A stretch of 64,000 nt of DNA from positions 58,590,889 to 58,654,888 of the forward strand of contig CM049315.1 of assembly GCA_026874595.1 (NCBI GenBank). Reading direction: 5' to 3'. Positions within the stretch are counted from its first letter, which is position 1. The number at the start of each line of letters is the position of its first letter. Positions 12,201-27,200 of the stretch are shown in pieces. The notes under the pieces were generated by a model. The model searched no databases, was not told where the DNA came from, and worked only from the letters and a program-made list of their open reading frames with translations. Origin of the DNA: Sipunculus nudus (Eukaryota; Annelida; Sipuncula; Golfingiida; Sipunculidae). Both the position numbers and the translations under genes were made by a program.

Positions 12201-15200
12201 ATATTAACTTTAGTTATAATTGTTATTATATTTTTTCAGCCTGTAGCAAATGCAGTAAATGCAAAAGAGGCAGCAAAGGATCGTGGGAACTATGACCAGT
12301 ACCATGCCTGGTTGAGTGACCTTGAAAAGAAGCGTAATGTGGCTAAACCCTGCATAGGTATGGTTTAAATCTTGCATGGAAGAGTTTGTCTTTAACTATC
12401 ATAGAATGCTTGAAAAGGGCTCATTTTAATAGGTTAATTAATCATTTGACTGGTATGCAGAAACAAGCTGTAGATGCTGCTACCTGTTTTGGATTTTAGC
12501 TAAAACAACATAATGTAATGTAGGCTAATATTTATGATATTCAGTGAGGCAGTTACCATATCCTAAATTTTCTCAGTATGAAATACATAATTTAAACAAT
12601 TATTAAGGAAAGTTTGAAGAAACTGTAGAATTTGTTGATGATCGGTCTTATTGTCTTTCAATCGCTTTAATAAAATTTATGTGTTTTATTCACCTTAAAA
12701 GTGATGGTGACAAAAGATAACTCCCCCACCCCCCTAAAAACATGAGGGAAAATGGCTGGCAAGTGCCCAAACACCTGCTGATTTTATGTGCATATCACCA
12801 GATTTTTCCAAAATGATTTTGTTCACTTCTGTTTTGTCCAAATTTTGACGTTGTCAAGAATCTTTGCTCCCTCACATCTGCTGTTCCTTGCCAGCTGGAA
12901 AAATCAGAAAATGGGAGTCCGACTTAACATAACTCAGTCATTGGCATAATTTGCACTAATACCTCTTATATCTTAAGTTTTTGCCTTTTTTTTGCTGAAG
13001 AGGATTATATGACAGGTGAGTTCAGTTTTGTCCCTCTCTGAATATAGACATTTTGTGTGGTTTTAAAAAAATAATGTATGTTGTATTTATCAAAATAGTA
13101 ATCTCCAAATGAAGTCAGAATGATCCTTCTGTTTATATTATTATTTCAACAAATTTCATTTCATTTTATTTTTACATATATTGGTCCTTTAGTTTCTAAA
13201 CCAATAAACAGAATTTTTTTTTTGTATACCGTGATGTTGTGTACTGTGATGTTGATCAGAAGTTATACCTTGTCATTACTATAGGTACTTGTGTTGTATC
13301 ATTATTTACAGAACAAAATTTAGGTTTTAGTTGATTAATTGTTTAAGTAAAATGAGGGGTGGCTTTTTTTAATTCAGTTGTCTGAAATTAATCTAAGTTT
13401 GATGATTGCCCATTGTACAGTTTTCATGTATGTAAACATGAAAAAAAATATTCATTGGATGATAAAATTGAAAAAAAATTTGCCTCATTTGTACCTTTAA
13501 CTGTTTCAGCTTGTGAGATGCATGAGTGAGGTTTATTCGGGCCTCAGGCCCATAGCTCCACAATAATAATTCACAAAATACATTAATACATTCTACACTT
13601 GTTACAGTTTTACAATAAAATGACTTTGCCAAATCTTTTGAATGTCACTAACAGTTGTTAAATTTCACTTCATTTGGTCTAGTTTGAGTGAAAAATCACA
13701 CAAAATCTTCACTTTCTCCACAGTCAGAAAATATGGATTGCCTTGATATTCACTATGCTTGTTCATATTGGATAACTAATGGTTAAATGGGGTTATTCAG
13801 GCAATAGTCATTTGGCATATTATATAGGCTTATTAGTAAGTTTGAGACTGACTGAGAAATAGCAGTCATGATAGTATTAGTTCTGCTGTCATATATTTTG
13901 CATTGGATTGCAGTACTGATATAATTGTACACATTGGAACTGAAATTGTTATCAGTTTTCTAGTTTAACAGCTAGTGTAATTTTCTAGTCATCTCTTTGC
14001 CCACTGCCAGGCTCACTAAATATCAAACAATGATGTACATGTATCCCTGTTATTTTTGCTTACAGGTGTGCTATGTATTGTTTGCCCATTAATGACACTT
14101 TTATTACATAACTGCGTGGTTCAGTCCGATACATGATACAGGGTTCTTACTCAACCTGGAAACCTTTAACACTCATTAATACTATAAATTAATTTTCCAG
14201 GTCCTGTAAAAAAAACCAAAGAATATTTTATAAATATATACCTGGAACATTTCTTAAATTTGAGTTAAGATCAATATCCAGGGCCATAGATATCGGCTGC
14301 CAGTTTCAGGTCTACCATGTCAGCCTGCAGTACCCAGCAGCCTGTGATATCAGCCCTGGGGTACAATGGGGCACTGACACTGAAACTGTGGTTCTTCATA
14401 TTTACAGGGTTAAAATTCCACAATTTTTCACTTTAACAGTGTTTCACAGTGATTCCGTTTTTGTGATCACATCCTGACACAGTAATAATAACTCTTTTGT
14501 GAATATCTCAAATTTGAAATCCCCTTGAACAAAACAGCAACCATAGTATTGAGTCTGCCATATCAGTCCTTGTAGGTAAGAAGGAATACTATTTCAGCTT
14601 GCAATCAACACTTGCTGAAATTTATGACCATAAAAAATCAAAAGGCCCTGAGAAAACCTGGAAAACTCCTGGAACTTTGATCTACCAGATGAGTATGAAC
14701 CCTGATATTATATGATTGTTGTGAGGATTTGTATTACTTTATAATGTCTGTGTCATTACAGCCGGGCAGGCACCAGCAGTAGCCGTAGGAAGGGCAGCAG
14801 GGTGAGTCTGTTATCTGATCAAATCATGCATTATATAATCATAAACATTATCACTTTGAAGTACAGCTGAACCTGTCTGTAAGACCACCTGTTATTTATG
14901 ACCACCCTCGAGCGAATCAAAAACATTCATTTTGGTTATAACTGACCTGTCAAATAAGACCACCTGTGATTTAAGACCACTTTTGGCATGTCCCACTGGT
15001 GGTCTTATTACGCAGGCAAGTTGTTTCCACAAAGATCTCAAAGATCAAGGTCACAGGTGAATGATATCCTCAGTTTTGTGTTCAGATGAGGAAGTCCAAT
15101 AAAAACTTATATGATTCAAACTTCACATTTATAACTGTCATCTCTTAATGAAATCATATTTATTTAAGGGTGAGGAAGTTAAAGGATGCAGGTCAAAGTT

Positions 15201-18200
15201 ATTCGCTCATTGGTTTCCTGTTGAGAACTACTGTCAAAACTGATTAGTTTAAATAAAAAATCCCTTTATTCAAAATCACGTCCATTTTAACCCATCACTC
15301 AAGAAAGAGTCCAATTGGTTTTGGGGCAAAAGGTCAAGTTTATAGGACTCAGGGTTCTTTTAATTTAGTGTCTTGTAACTTAAGTAATTTGATTTATTGG
15401 TTTTAAACTTCACATGTTCAAAATGTGGAAACTACTTTGTGTGAGTGACTGTGACCTTCTGCCGATCAATTTTAAGTAAAATTTATAAAAATAATTGGTG
15501 TTCTTGATTGTTCTAACAAAATGCATATGGATCTTAATCGTCCATGTCTCTACTTGCTGTAATAGTGCAAAGGGAGCTGAGGCAGCAGAGAAAGCTAAGG
15601 TTGTTCATGAATATCTGGAGCGCAAGAAGCAGGCAGCAGCGAACAGAGCTCGAGGCCAAGCAGATGTGTGGGGGGTAAGTTCACCAGGGGTCCTCCCAGG
15701 GTTTCCATGTCTTTCCTGAGAGAAATATTTGGGGTTGGTACCAGCTTCTGTGGTCATGGAGTAGAGCATAGCATTCAAAGCCGAGAGATCTTGAGTTTCT
15801 CAGTCGAGGCAGTAAGACTTTTATGGTTAGCCCTCACCAAGGGCAAATGCCTTTTTGGGGTTCCTCGGTGATATGACCCAATATGAGACAATTACACACC
15901 CAGAGCCCACAGGTGCAGTAGTCACTGGGCCCAGTTAACACCAGGATATAAAATGAGAGATCAATAAAACAAGTGTGGATCTGTATCTAGCCATGAATAC
16001 CTGACTCAGTAGGAATTTATATTTGACTGAGAAGGCATACTTGAAACATGATCCCAGTCATATGGACTACCACACTGCAAGGGTCATCCATCCTGATGCA
16101 ACTATATGGCTGTAAAGAGCAACAGGCTTAACACAAGACAATGCATGAAGAATTAAAACAAAAGAATACATGTAAATCTACAAACCAAATTCAGGGAATG
16201 ATACACTGATGTTTTGTTTGTTGTATGAATTCACGTTTTGTAGTTCTTCTGATTATCACAGGGCGCAGGAGTAGGCGCTGCCATTGCTCCAAAACCTGCT
16301 CCAAGAGTCAACGTCACTCCTAAACCACAGTTCCAACCCCCTCAGCAGGAAGATGTGAGTGTCCTCAACATGTGATAATATAGCTTCAGTTTTAGGGAAC
16401 ATACACTAAGCAAAAAGAGCATTTGGATGCATTCATGTGATATTTCATTCAATCAACATGATCTTTCCAGCAGTGAAAAACATGTTCATATGGTCTTACA
16501 TTTAAAAAGACCATATTTACAATCTTGAAAAATGTATTCATATAATCTTACATTTAAACTATAGTCCGTTCCAGTACCCCTGTCCACCTGTTTTTTCGCG
16601 ATTATCTGTACATAAGACAAATTTGGCAAACAAAATTTGCACCATTGGCAAAAAGAGGCAAAAGCATAATTTTTGGTACCTTACCTACTCACAATGTAAA
16701 TATTATTTACTTTACGGCCGGGTTGACATGTCTCAAATATATCCGTGGTTCATGGCGTCCCTTATATGCGGCCATTGTTCATCCTCCTTGGATATGGATA
16801 TAAAGTAATGTGACGTAACAGTGAAGCGCGTGCATGCGGAGAATACAAGTCTCACTGAAAACAGGGGTCGGCAGCTCTTGATTATTGGTTCCGTGAATGT
16901 TGGTGCCTCTTTAGTACGTCACGTCTATTATGACGTCATCACTATCCCCTGATATGCCCATTCAACAGATCAGTGGCAAGATGTCGCTAAAGAATAGACT
17001 AGTTACTCATAAAATGGTTTTAAATTGTTTACAGGAAAATTACATAAGGTAGGCTATTATTTCCATATTTGTTAGTTACGCTTTTTCCTCTTTCTTCCCC
17101 AAGGTCAAACAGTTTTGGCGTTCTTTGGTTCAAAAATAAATAATCGCGAAAAAACAGGTGGACAGGGGTACTGGAACAGACTATAGACAATCTTTGCAGC
17201 ATTTAAAAATTATATTACATTTAAACCAAACCATATTTCCAGCATATAAAAATGTATTCATATTGTCTTACATTTTATAAAGACTGTCTTTCAGGCATTG
17301 AAAAATCAATTAACATGATTGTATATGAAAACAAGAAAATCTTTCAGCATACAGCTGTATTCATATGATCTTACATTTAAACAATAACATCTTTCCAGCA
17401 TAGAACATTTTCATACCATCCTTTATTTATCAAGACCTTTTTTCCAGCATATACTTGCATACAGTCTCACAGCATCAGTCATTTGATCATTTTTTACATT
17501 TATTTTTTGTTAAAAAATAAGGAATATTTGGCCCGCTTGAGACAAATTCGACTCCAGAACTTCAATGAGAGGAGAGTTCAGAAGGAAAAGATGGCTGCCA
17601 GAGTTGACCCGCAGTTTAAGGTCAGATCCATCTGTGACTGGTTTGTGATGTCATCTGATGGTCCTTGGTCCATCATCTGTCTGTCTGTTGTCTGGCCATC
17701 TGGCTTTTCTTTAACATAGCTCAAACCATTAGATGTAGGAACCTCTGTCTTAACCTCTGTCTTAATTTCAGGAAGGTCCTTGGGGGAAATAATTGTGGAA
17801 ACCACTAGTTAGGTTATGATGACCTATGTCCAAGGAGCTACAGTGCAAAAACATGATTATGTTAAAGATTACTTAGCAAATATTCTGATATGCTTCATAA
17901 TATTTCAATAATGTGCCTCATCTAAACCTTTTCGACTGTCAGCGTACAAAGTTTGAACAGAATTGGACTGGTACTCTTCAAGTTGTGTGATGATTGGTGG
18001 CCTTATTTGATGATATGCTTATCATATTTCTGAGGAATGTCTGCAAATATCTGCTCAAAATTTTACAGTTATATTGATCATGTGATTTGTGTTTAGCCAT
18101 GTAGATTTTGGCTTGTCACCATCTGTGGTCTGTACAATTATCATTTTATTGGTGATCAAATTAATTTGAAGTTCATGGTTTTTCCTAAATTTGATACATA

Positions 18201-21200
18201 TTGTTTCAACCCAGTTCTCAGAAAAGATAGAAACCCAGTTACTTTACCGTGCTAAAGTAGCTCCACAAGGTCATGTTTGCTCTGAACCTTTACAACTTTA
18301 CAGAGCAGTTAGCAGAAAATATTAAATCATCCAAATGCTTTTACCTGGATCTGAACTTTGAAGATTGATGTCCCCCACTTTTTAGCGAACCTGTGAGCTT
18401 ATGCAATGGTGCGGCGTCGTCCGTCGTGCGTCGTCTGTACGTTAACCATAGCTATCTCAAAAATGGCAGGAGCTAGCATCACCAAATTTGTTGCAAATAA
18501 TCAGTCATCGAAAAAACTATATGGGATATTGGTTATTTTTTTTCTTACTGCATTTTCTTAGATTTTATAGGGAAAAAGCTAAAAAAGCTTTAAAAATCTT
18601 CTTCTCCGAAACTGTCCAGCCAAATTGTCCAATATTTCACAGAAATGATCCCTGGCACAATCTTTTTCAAGTTTGTTCGAATGGTTCCAGTTCGGAGATT
18701 TTTGGCCGAGTTACAGGAGGTTGAACTTTGTTAACTGTGAAAAAAGCATATTAAAATTTAAATCTCAGAAATGGCTGGAGCTATCATCACCAAATTTTAT
18801 GCCGATGTTGGTCACATAGGTCATATCTGAAATTGTGGTATTGGTCGCGCCACCTGCATCAGCCTTTTTTGTACGGGGTCATCAGTGCCTGTATCACACT
18901 GAGGGCTTCATAAAACTTCTTCTCTGAAACCATATGGCCAAAATGTTTAATATAGCACAGAAATGATCCTAGGGTAGTGCTTCCTGAAGTTTGTTCAAAT
19001 GGTCTCTTTTCAGTGATTTTTGGCTAAGTTATGGGAAGCTGAATTTAGTCATATGCCATAACAGCCCATTTTAGCTCAGTGGCTACAAAGATCTTCTTCT
19101 CAAAAATGACTGGGCCAAATTCTTAAATCTCACACATTAATTATCCTCAGATGTTGATAATTCAAGTTTGTTCAAATGGTTTTGGTTCAGTGCATTTTGG
19201 CTGAGTTACGGGAAGCTGAACTTGCCAGTTTGCTGTATCTTCCTATATGAGTTATAAACCTGCGAAACGTTTTTCGACTGATGCCACTGAAGCCAGTTTG
19301 TTAAATATTATACAAGAATAATCCCTACAATAGTTCTTATAATAATTGTTATTAATGGTTCCACATGAATGATTTTTGGCTGAATTATGGAGATTGAATT
19401 GAGTCATTTTACCATGTATGTTAGCTGTGTTATGCTATTACATCTAGCCTGGCACCAATTTATCAGCATCTATTACATCATGCCACTAGACATTTAGATT
19501 TCAGGTTATCTTTGGTTAATATTGACAAGAAAGTTTTTTAAAAGCTTTTAAAAAATTTAGATTTATAATTTAAGTTATTCATCATACCAGACAATGTTAC
19601 AATCTTGGATGTTCAGCTCTCTGTGGCTATATAAAGACAACTGTACGTGGATTATAAATTATTGGTATCCCTGCTCAACTTAATTCAAGAATTTGCCATC
19701 AATGAGATATATCTGTATTTTAATTTTGCATTCAGTATGCATCCGTAATGATTTTACATATATTCCTGATTTCTTTTTTTTTAAAAGTCAGCTGAAAAAC
19801 ATTTTGTATTTGGAAAATAAATTTCAAAGTTATTTAAAGTAGGGACCACTATTGTGTAAAGATGGCAGCACTTGGTTTACCATTGGCAAATTGCCAGTGC
19901 CTTGATGTTGGCCATAAGCCATGATGATGTCAGCTCTATAAATAGTTTTGCCACAGTGCCAGGATTGGAAGAAGTGCAGCCAGGTATAGGTCAAGAGTTC
20001 ACTCAGTGCAGCAAGGTACAGGTCAATAGTTCACTCAGTCTAGCCAGGTGCAGGTCAAAAGTTCACTCAGTGCAGTAGCTTGAGGCAGCAATTTGTCACA
20101 GGTCACTCGGGGGCAACTGCCTTACACACCTAAGCCTTGTCAGCCCAGTGCATCAAACTCTGGGGAAGTTTTATGTATTGGACTGATATTTTGACCTGTA
20201 TATGCGTCTTTGATGGTATTCTCATTTACAAGACAGGTGGTGCCACCTACATTGACTTTTGCAGTGTATGCGCCTGCTTATTTCTACAGAGGAATTTGAT
20301 ACATCGGCCTAAAATTGGGCATGTTTATACATATCAAGTAGCTTTATAGTGTACAAGACTGGTGGCAATATCTACAATAATCGTTGCACAGTGTATGTCT
20401 CTGCTTATTTCACAGGAGGGTTTTGACATATCAGTCTGACATTGGGCATATTTATATACCTCTTCGTTGTATATAAGACTGGTGGTGCCAGCTACAATCA
20501 TTGTATCCGCCAAAACAGAGTTTTGCGGATACTGTGTTTTCAGTCGGACGCCGACCCTGCCGCCATCGCCACATAGGTTTCCGGAGAACTCCTTTCGTTG
20601 TGTGCACCTATGCCAGAATTTCAGCAGTGATGTTTGTGTAATTGTTTCCTATTCAAAATGTTTAGTACCTGCATTGTTCTTATACATGAGAAGTAATGGT
20701 CCAGCATTGAAGCATTATACCTGGTGTATTTCCCAATGCACAGGTTCGCATTAGGCCTGTAGGCCTTGTTTATTTTTATTTCTTTTCTGTTTTTATACAT
20801 TAATTTGTAATTAGGAGACACCAAATTATACATATTGCAATGTTAAAGGGAGGGATAGAGTTGAAGCTAACAGACAGTAGTCACTAATAATTTTTTGCTC
20901 AACAATCATATATTTTCAGTTGAAATAAGATCATGTACAAGGTTGTTTTTTATATGTGTGCTTGTTTCTTTTGCAGCCTGGACAACAAGCTTTTGAGAAT
21001 GAAGTTCGTCGGAAGAAAGTAGAAGCTTTAAGGGTAGGTTCTGTAGCATCTGCTTGAAGACAACTTTGTCTTGGTCCAGTTTTGACATATCCCACCAAAT
21101 CATGAGTTTGATTTTTAAATAAAAGTTTGAAAGAATTGACCTATTCATGAACTCTATGTGACCTTAATCACATATTCATTCAGTGAATAATCATCAGCAT

Positions 21201-24200
21201 TGGACTAACTAGTGAACAATCAGGTGACAGTTGGCATTGTAAACTGTCAATCATCTGACAAGCACAAAATTTGCATAATTTGGCAGAGCTCTGCCAAACA
21301 GAACATGTGTTGTCTGTACCAGTACCCATGTTGGCTTGTTTTCTTGGATATATTTTTTATACAAAGGAGACAGTATAAAGAATTCTAGGCCATAGGTTGC
21401 AGGAGCCGTTCCTCCGACTACCGAGTGAATAATTAATGTCTTACCTGGCACGTAATTGGTATGAGACAAATAATCTAAAATATGGCAAGACAGTTCACAA
21501 TGACTGCGATTTTAAAAGGGCCGAGCATATGGGCTGTGTTGGATAGGTCAGGTGGCATGAGAGTTCATAGTGAACTCCAAATACATGTTTAGATTGATAA
21601 CATCTACCTTTAAATTTAATGATGTTTGTTGCAGTCTTGGTGGTACTTGTCATCTCAGTGTGAAGGACCTGGTAATCCTGTTTATTCAGACCCACCATGT
21701 AGGCTGTGTGTTATGGATAAGGATGAAAGTGCAATATATAAGACGTGTCCAAAAGTTCTGTGGGTGACAGCGAAAGACCCATGAATGAAGGAGTTGGGTC
21801 CTTCAAATCCATGAAAACAAATGACACAAAATATGGATGCCGGTTCAGGTTTTAAATAAATAAGCCGGCCCCTTCATTGAGCTGTGGAGTGTTGCTGCTG
21901 GCTGCCCACCTGCCCCAACACTGGCCTCCCAATTGGCTGGAATAATCTTCATCACACCCTATTGTTTATGCATGGAAATGCATGTAAAAAACTTGCCTTT
22001 CCCCCTCCAACAATTTAGTGCGATTGTCATTATTAAGTGTATCATTTGATTGGAGCTTTTTGGACATTGTGTGATAAATGGTGTAATGATATATAACAAT
22101 TTATGTAATCTTTCATGTTACAGCAACAGGCTGAAGAAAGGGCAGAGAAACTGAAGCAGCAGCTAGAACGGCAGCAGAGAAACCAGTACAAAGAGGAGCA
22201 CAATAAACAGGTCACACACACTTCTACTGTCACAATAAACAGGTCACACACACTTCTACAGTCACAATAAACAGGTCACACACACTTCTACAGTCACAAT
22301 AAACAGGTCACACACACTTCTACAGTCACAATAAACAGGTCACACACACTTCTGCAGTCACAATAAACAGGTCACACACACTTCTGCAGTCACAATAAAC
22401 AGGTCACACACACTTCTACAGTCACAATAAACAGGTCACACACACTTCTGCAGTCACAATAAACAGGTCACACACACTTCTGCAGTCACAATAAACAGGT
22501 CACACACACTTCTACAGTCACAATAAACAGGTCACACACACTTCTACAGTCACAATAAACAGGTCACACACACTTCTACAGTCACAATAAACAGGTCACA
22601 CACACTTCTACAGTCACAATAAACAGGTCACACACACTACTACAGTCACAATAAACAGGTCACACACACTTCTACAGTCACAATAAACAGGTCACACACA
22701 CTTCTACAGTCACAATAAACAGGTCACACACACTTCTACAGTCACAATAAACAGGTCACACACACTTCTACAGTCACAATAAACAGGTCACACACACTTC
22801 TACAGTCACAATAAACAGGTCACACACACTACTACAGTCACAATAAACAGGTCACACACACTTCTACAGTCACAATAAACAGGTCACACACACTTCTACA
22901 GTCACAATAAACAGGTCACACACACTTCTACAGTCACAATAAACAGGTCACACACACTACTACAGTCACAATAAACAGGTCACACACACTACTACAGTCA
23001 CAATAAACAGGTCACACACACTTCTACAGTCACAATAAACAGGTCACACACACTTCTACAGTCACAATAAACAGGTCACACACACTTCTACAGTCACAAT
23101 AAACAGGTCACACACACTTCTACAGTCACAATAAACAGGTCACACACACTTCTACAGTCACAATAAACAGGTCACACACACTTCTACAGTCACAATAAAC
23201 AGGTCACACACACTTCTACAGTCACAATAAACAGGTCACACACACTTCTACAGTCATGATAAACAGGTCACACACACTTCTACAGTCACAATAAACAGGT
23301 CACACACACTTCTACAGTCACAATAAACAGGTCACACACACTTCTACAGTCATGATAAACAGGTCACACACTTCAACAGTCACAATGAGCAAGTCACACA
23401 CTTCTACAGTCATGATCAACAGGTCACACACACTTCTACTGTCATAATTATCAGGTCACATACTTCTACTGTCACAATAAACAGGTCACACACTTCTACT
23501 GTCACAATAAACAGGTCACACACACTTCTACAGTCACAATGAATAGGTCACACATAAAGATTGAAACAAAGAATGCCTGGTTTTAATAGACTAATGCCTT
23601 AAAGGTTGTGGACTGGCACCAAAAAAACATTGTCACTGTTTTGTGGACATTAATTAATGTTAAGGCTTTATTAAAACTTTAATTCTCAAACAGTATCTAG
23701 AAATAAATAATATCTTTTTTTGTGTTCTATAGTTTACTGACAACATTTTCTTCTTTACAGTTGAAGGGAGATGCAGAAGCAGGAAGAAATGGAAAGTGAG
23801 TATTAACAACATACAGTTAAAATATGTGATAAATAGTCTGATAAAAATTGTCTTCACTTCATTAAATTCTGTGTATATGGGTTTGGAGTGAAGATAAAAT
23901 AAGTATTTAGCAGGGTGCTGGCAAGTCATCTTGAAGACTTCTTATGAGACATGTTGTGATCACTAGACTGGATGATTGGTAATAATTAGACATTAATCAG
24001 GTGAATGTTAATTACCTTGAATGAGGGCAGAGTTTCCCTTTATGTTGGTTAGAAGGCTAGCCCAGACAAACATGACTCAGTAGCCTCTGGCAGGGTAATG
24101 TCAGAGGGCCGATCTGGCACTATAAGAAGGCCTGAAAATAATATGCACACTTCCTCCAGCACCTCTGCCACCATAATTTCCCCATCCTATACCTGGGGGT

Positions 24201-27200
24201 ATGGGATAAAAATTGAATTTCTTCATTACCTCAAGGAAAACACCCAAGCCCTTAAAAAGTCATGAATTTTGAAATATTAAAATTCAATACCAAAAGGTAA
24301 TGATTCTTTTCAATTTCCAAAAGGGTCATGGAAAAGTCATTGAATATTTATTTACAGGCCGTCTAAAAATGTCTCTCTTCCATCTGGTTTCTTTCTGATG
24401 GTAAAGTTTTAATGATTTAATTAATTGCAGCAACAACAGCCCTCACTGAAACACCAGGTATGGGGGGAAATGACACATATTTTTGTCTTAGGTCTTGAAA
24501 ATCTGATCTTTTGGGTGTGTAGCAACTGTTTTACATATGGCAATTGACAGTTATCTTTGTGTTACCTGTTTGATGACAGTTACAAGAGTCCCAGACCAGC
24601 TCCCCAGGTGAAGCCGACCCCAGCTCCAAGGCCATCAGTTCCTGTGAAGCCAGCCATTTCAATGACAGCCGCCATGCAGGCTATTGGTGCTGCTGCCAAT
24701 GAACCTCAAAAACAGTGAGTGTCCGTCTGTGACAGACAGAAATTCAGCAGACATTCCAGACTAGGTTCATATTTTTAGTGAAGGTTTCAGAAAGGTTTCT
24801 CCCCTAATAAATTAAGTATATATTATTTAGTTTGTAGACAAGTTATATTGTTGTTGTCAAAACTGACTGTTGGCATCAAGGCTTATAGAAGTCACCACAT
24901 GGTTATAAGTTCATATATACTTTTTTCCTCTCTCTCTCTCCTTGTAAAACTTTTGTTATGCTCAACATAAATAGGTCAGAGTGGCTTACTTAAACAAAGT
25001 CCTGTCCCAGCAAAGAGGGGAATGTAATGATCAGCTCTGGAAGTTCTTCTTTCCATGAGTCTGTAAACTTTAGAATGCGACATAAGATTTTAAAAATTGT
25101 ATCTCAGATTCATGGCAGGTGTATCTGGTGGGTTTTCATCACCATATTATCGCCCTTTTCAGGCCTGCACAGCCCCACATAGGGATGACAGCAGCCATGC
25201 AGGCTATTGGTGGAGCTGAGCCCACTCCCGAGAAGATCCCTGAGAAACCACCAAGTCCTGTAGAGCAGAGTGGCAGGTCACCGTTACAGAAGAAGAAAGA
25301 TGAAATCCTGAAAAAACTTAATTCAAAGGTGGGAGCCTGAATATTAGCTAGGTACCCATGTATGCACAACAAATATATCAGATGAAAGTGGTCCATACAA
25401 ATACCATTGCCATATTTCATTGGGAATTAATTACACAGAATTAACACCATAGTGAGTATTATTTGGTGTCAGATATTGTGGTTCTTTTTTTTGGTTGCAA
25501 GGGTTTCAAATTCATAATATTCACAAAGATAAAGATAAAACATTTATGAATAGGATGCCTCATCTTTGCAGGTGAAAAGTCATTTATAGTTCAGGCTGTT
25601 TGGCATTGTAAAGCATTACCCATAAATCAACATTGATATTATAAATGAATGATACTAGTTTTATAATATCTACCAATAATAAACAAGGATTTCCACTCCA
25701 TTGTTCGATGTTCTACGAGTTCTCATTAAGACTTCCTCCATCTCTACAGACTGCCAGATACCACCATCTGAGCCATGGAGAGTGTTTTGTATTATTTATT
25801 TTACAATCCATGTAAAATAAATAAAGTTTATCTTCATCAAGTGTCACCAACAGGCCATAGACCTATCCCTTAAATACAATCTCACCATATCATCTGAAAA
25901 TTCACTGTGTCCTAATACACCCAGCAGTCATGAGGGGAGACATCCATTTCATTTTTGTGCGCAAAACTACCTCATCCTAGTTGTTTTGTGATAAGAAGTA
26001 TGAAATAAATGGACTGATCATTTTTTTTCATCATGGTAATTGACAAAGTATGTCGCTTTATTTTTGCAGCTGCCAGCAAAGCCCAGTGTCCCTGAAAGAC
26101 CACAGTGGGGACAACCAGTCAAACCTGCGGTCGTACCTGAAAGGCCAAAATGGGAGGAGAAGACAGTTGGCAAGTCACTAGCTGAACTGTCATTAGAGGA
26201 AACAGCATCGCACATGGAAGGTCAGCATCTAGATTTGTACATATAATATTTCATATCCTGCTTACTACTTGCATGCAGAATACAGCGAAAAACTCAAATA
26301 TACAACATTTGCAGTTTGTTTTAACCCTGTAGCAGTACATTTCAGCTGGAAACAAAAATATGAGACTGGTGGTGCCTTAGAAAGGACAACCTGTGCTCAC
26401 AGTAAAAACTGTCCAAGTTGTTTCTAGCATCTGTACAGGAGAGAAATATGTTCAATTTTATTGTATGCTTTCCAATTTTTAGCTCAGCTGACTTTCAGTC
26501 ATGCTGAGCTATAGCGATCACTCTTTGTCCGTCTGTCCGTCCGTCTGTCCGTCCGTCTGTCTGTCCGTTAACCTGGCACAAATCGTAACCGCTGGACTTA
26601 GAATCTTGTAACTTTACATTCTGAGAGGTCAATGAAAAATCTCCTTGGAAACGAGAAATTAGGTCTCTGTTACCCATATCCTTCGAGCTATTTGGCCCCA
26701 AAGTACCCCCCCAGAATAGTAAAAAATTTCATACAAAAACTTTAATATCTCATTAACTACATCACTGATGGTTATGATTTTTGGCATACCTATTTATCAT
26801 GAGATGTTCCATCAGTTCCTGCAGACTGGTGGCGCCACCTGTATTTTTAGATTTTTTACGAATTTTTTTCTCTATTTTTGAGACCTTTAAAAATGTGAAC
26901 AACTGTTAACACGGCACAAATCGTAAAGACTGGACCTAGAATCTTCATTCTTGACACAGTGAGTGACCTATAAAAAGTCTCCATGGAAACCAGAAATTAG
27001 GTCTCTGTTACCCAAATCCTTTGAGCTATGGGGCCCCAAAGTACCCCCCAGAATAGTGAAAAATTTCATACAAAAACTTCAATATATCATTAACTACATC
27101 ACTGATGGTCATGATTTTTGGCATACATATTGATCATGGGATGTTTCATCAGTTTCTGCAGACTGGTGGCGCCACCTGTATTTTTCGATTCTTTACAAAT

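Noticed and set aside
15740-15960. Functional tRNA gene
   Set aside because: A- and B-box-like words are present but the arms do not pair and a long non-tRNA body follows; SINE-like instead.
22199-23552. CRISPR-like array of 32-bp repeats
   Set aside because: No unique spacers; units are head to tail, and the context is a eukaryotic intron.
24431-24457. Exon-like segment gcag|caacaacagc...caccag|gtatgg
   Set aside because: In the phase left by exon 18 it reads into TGA; skipping it restores the frame to exon 19.
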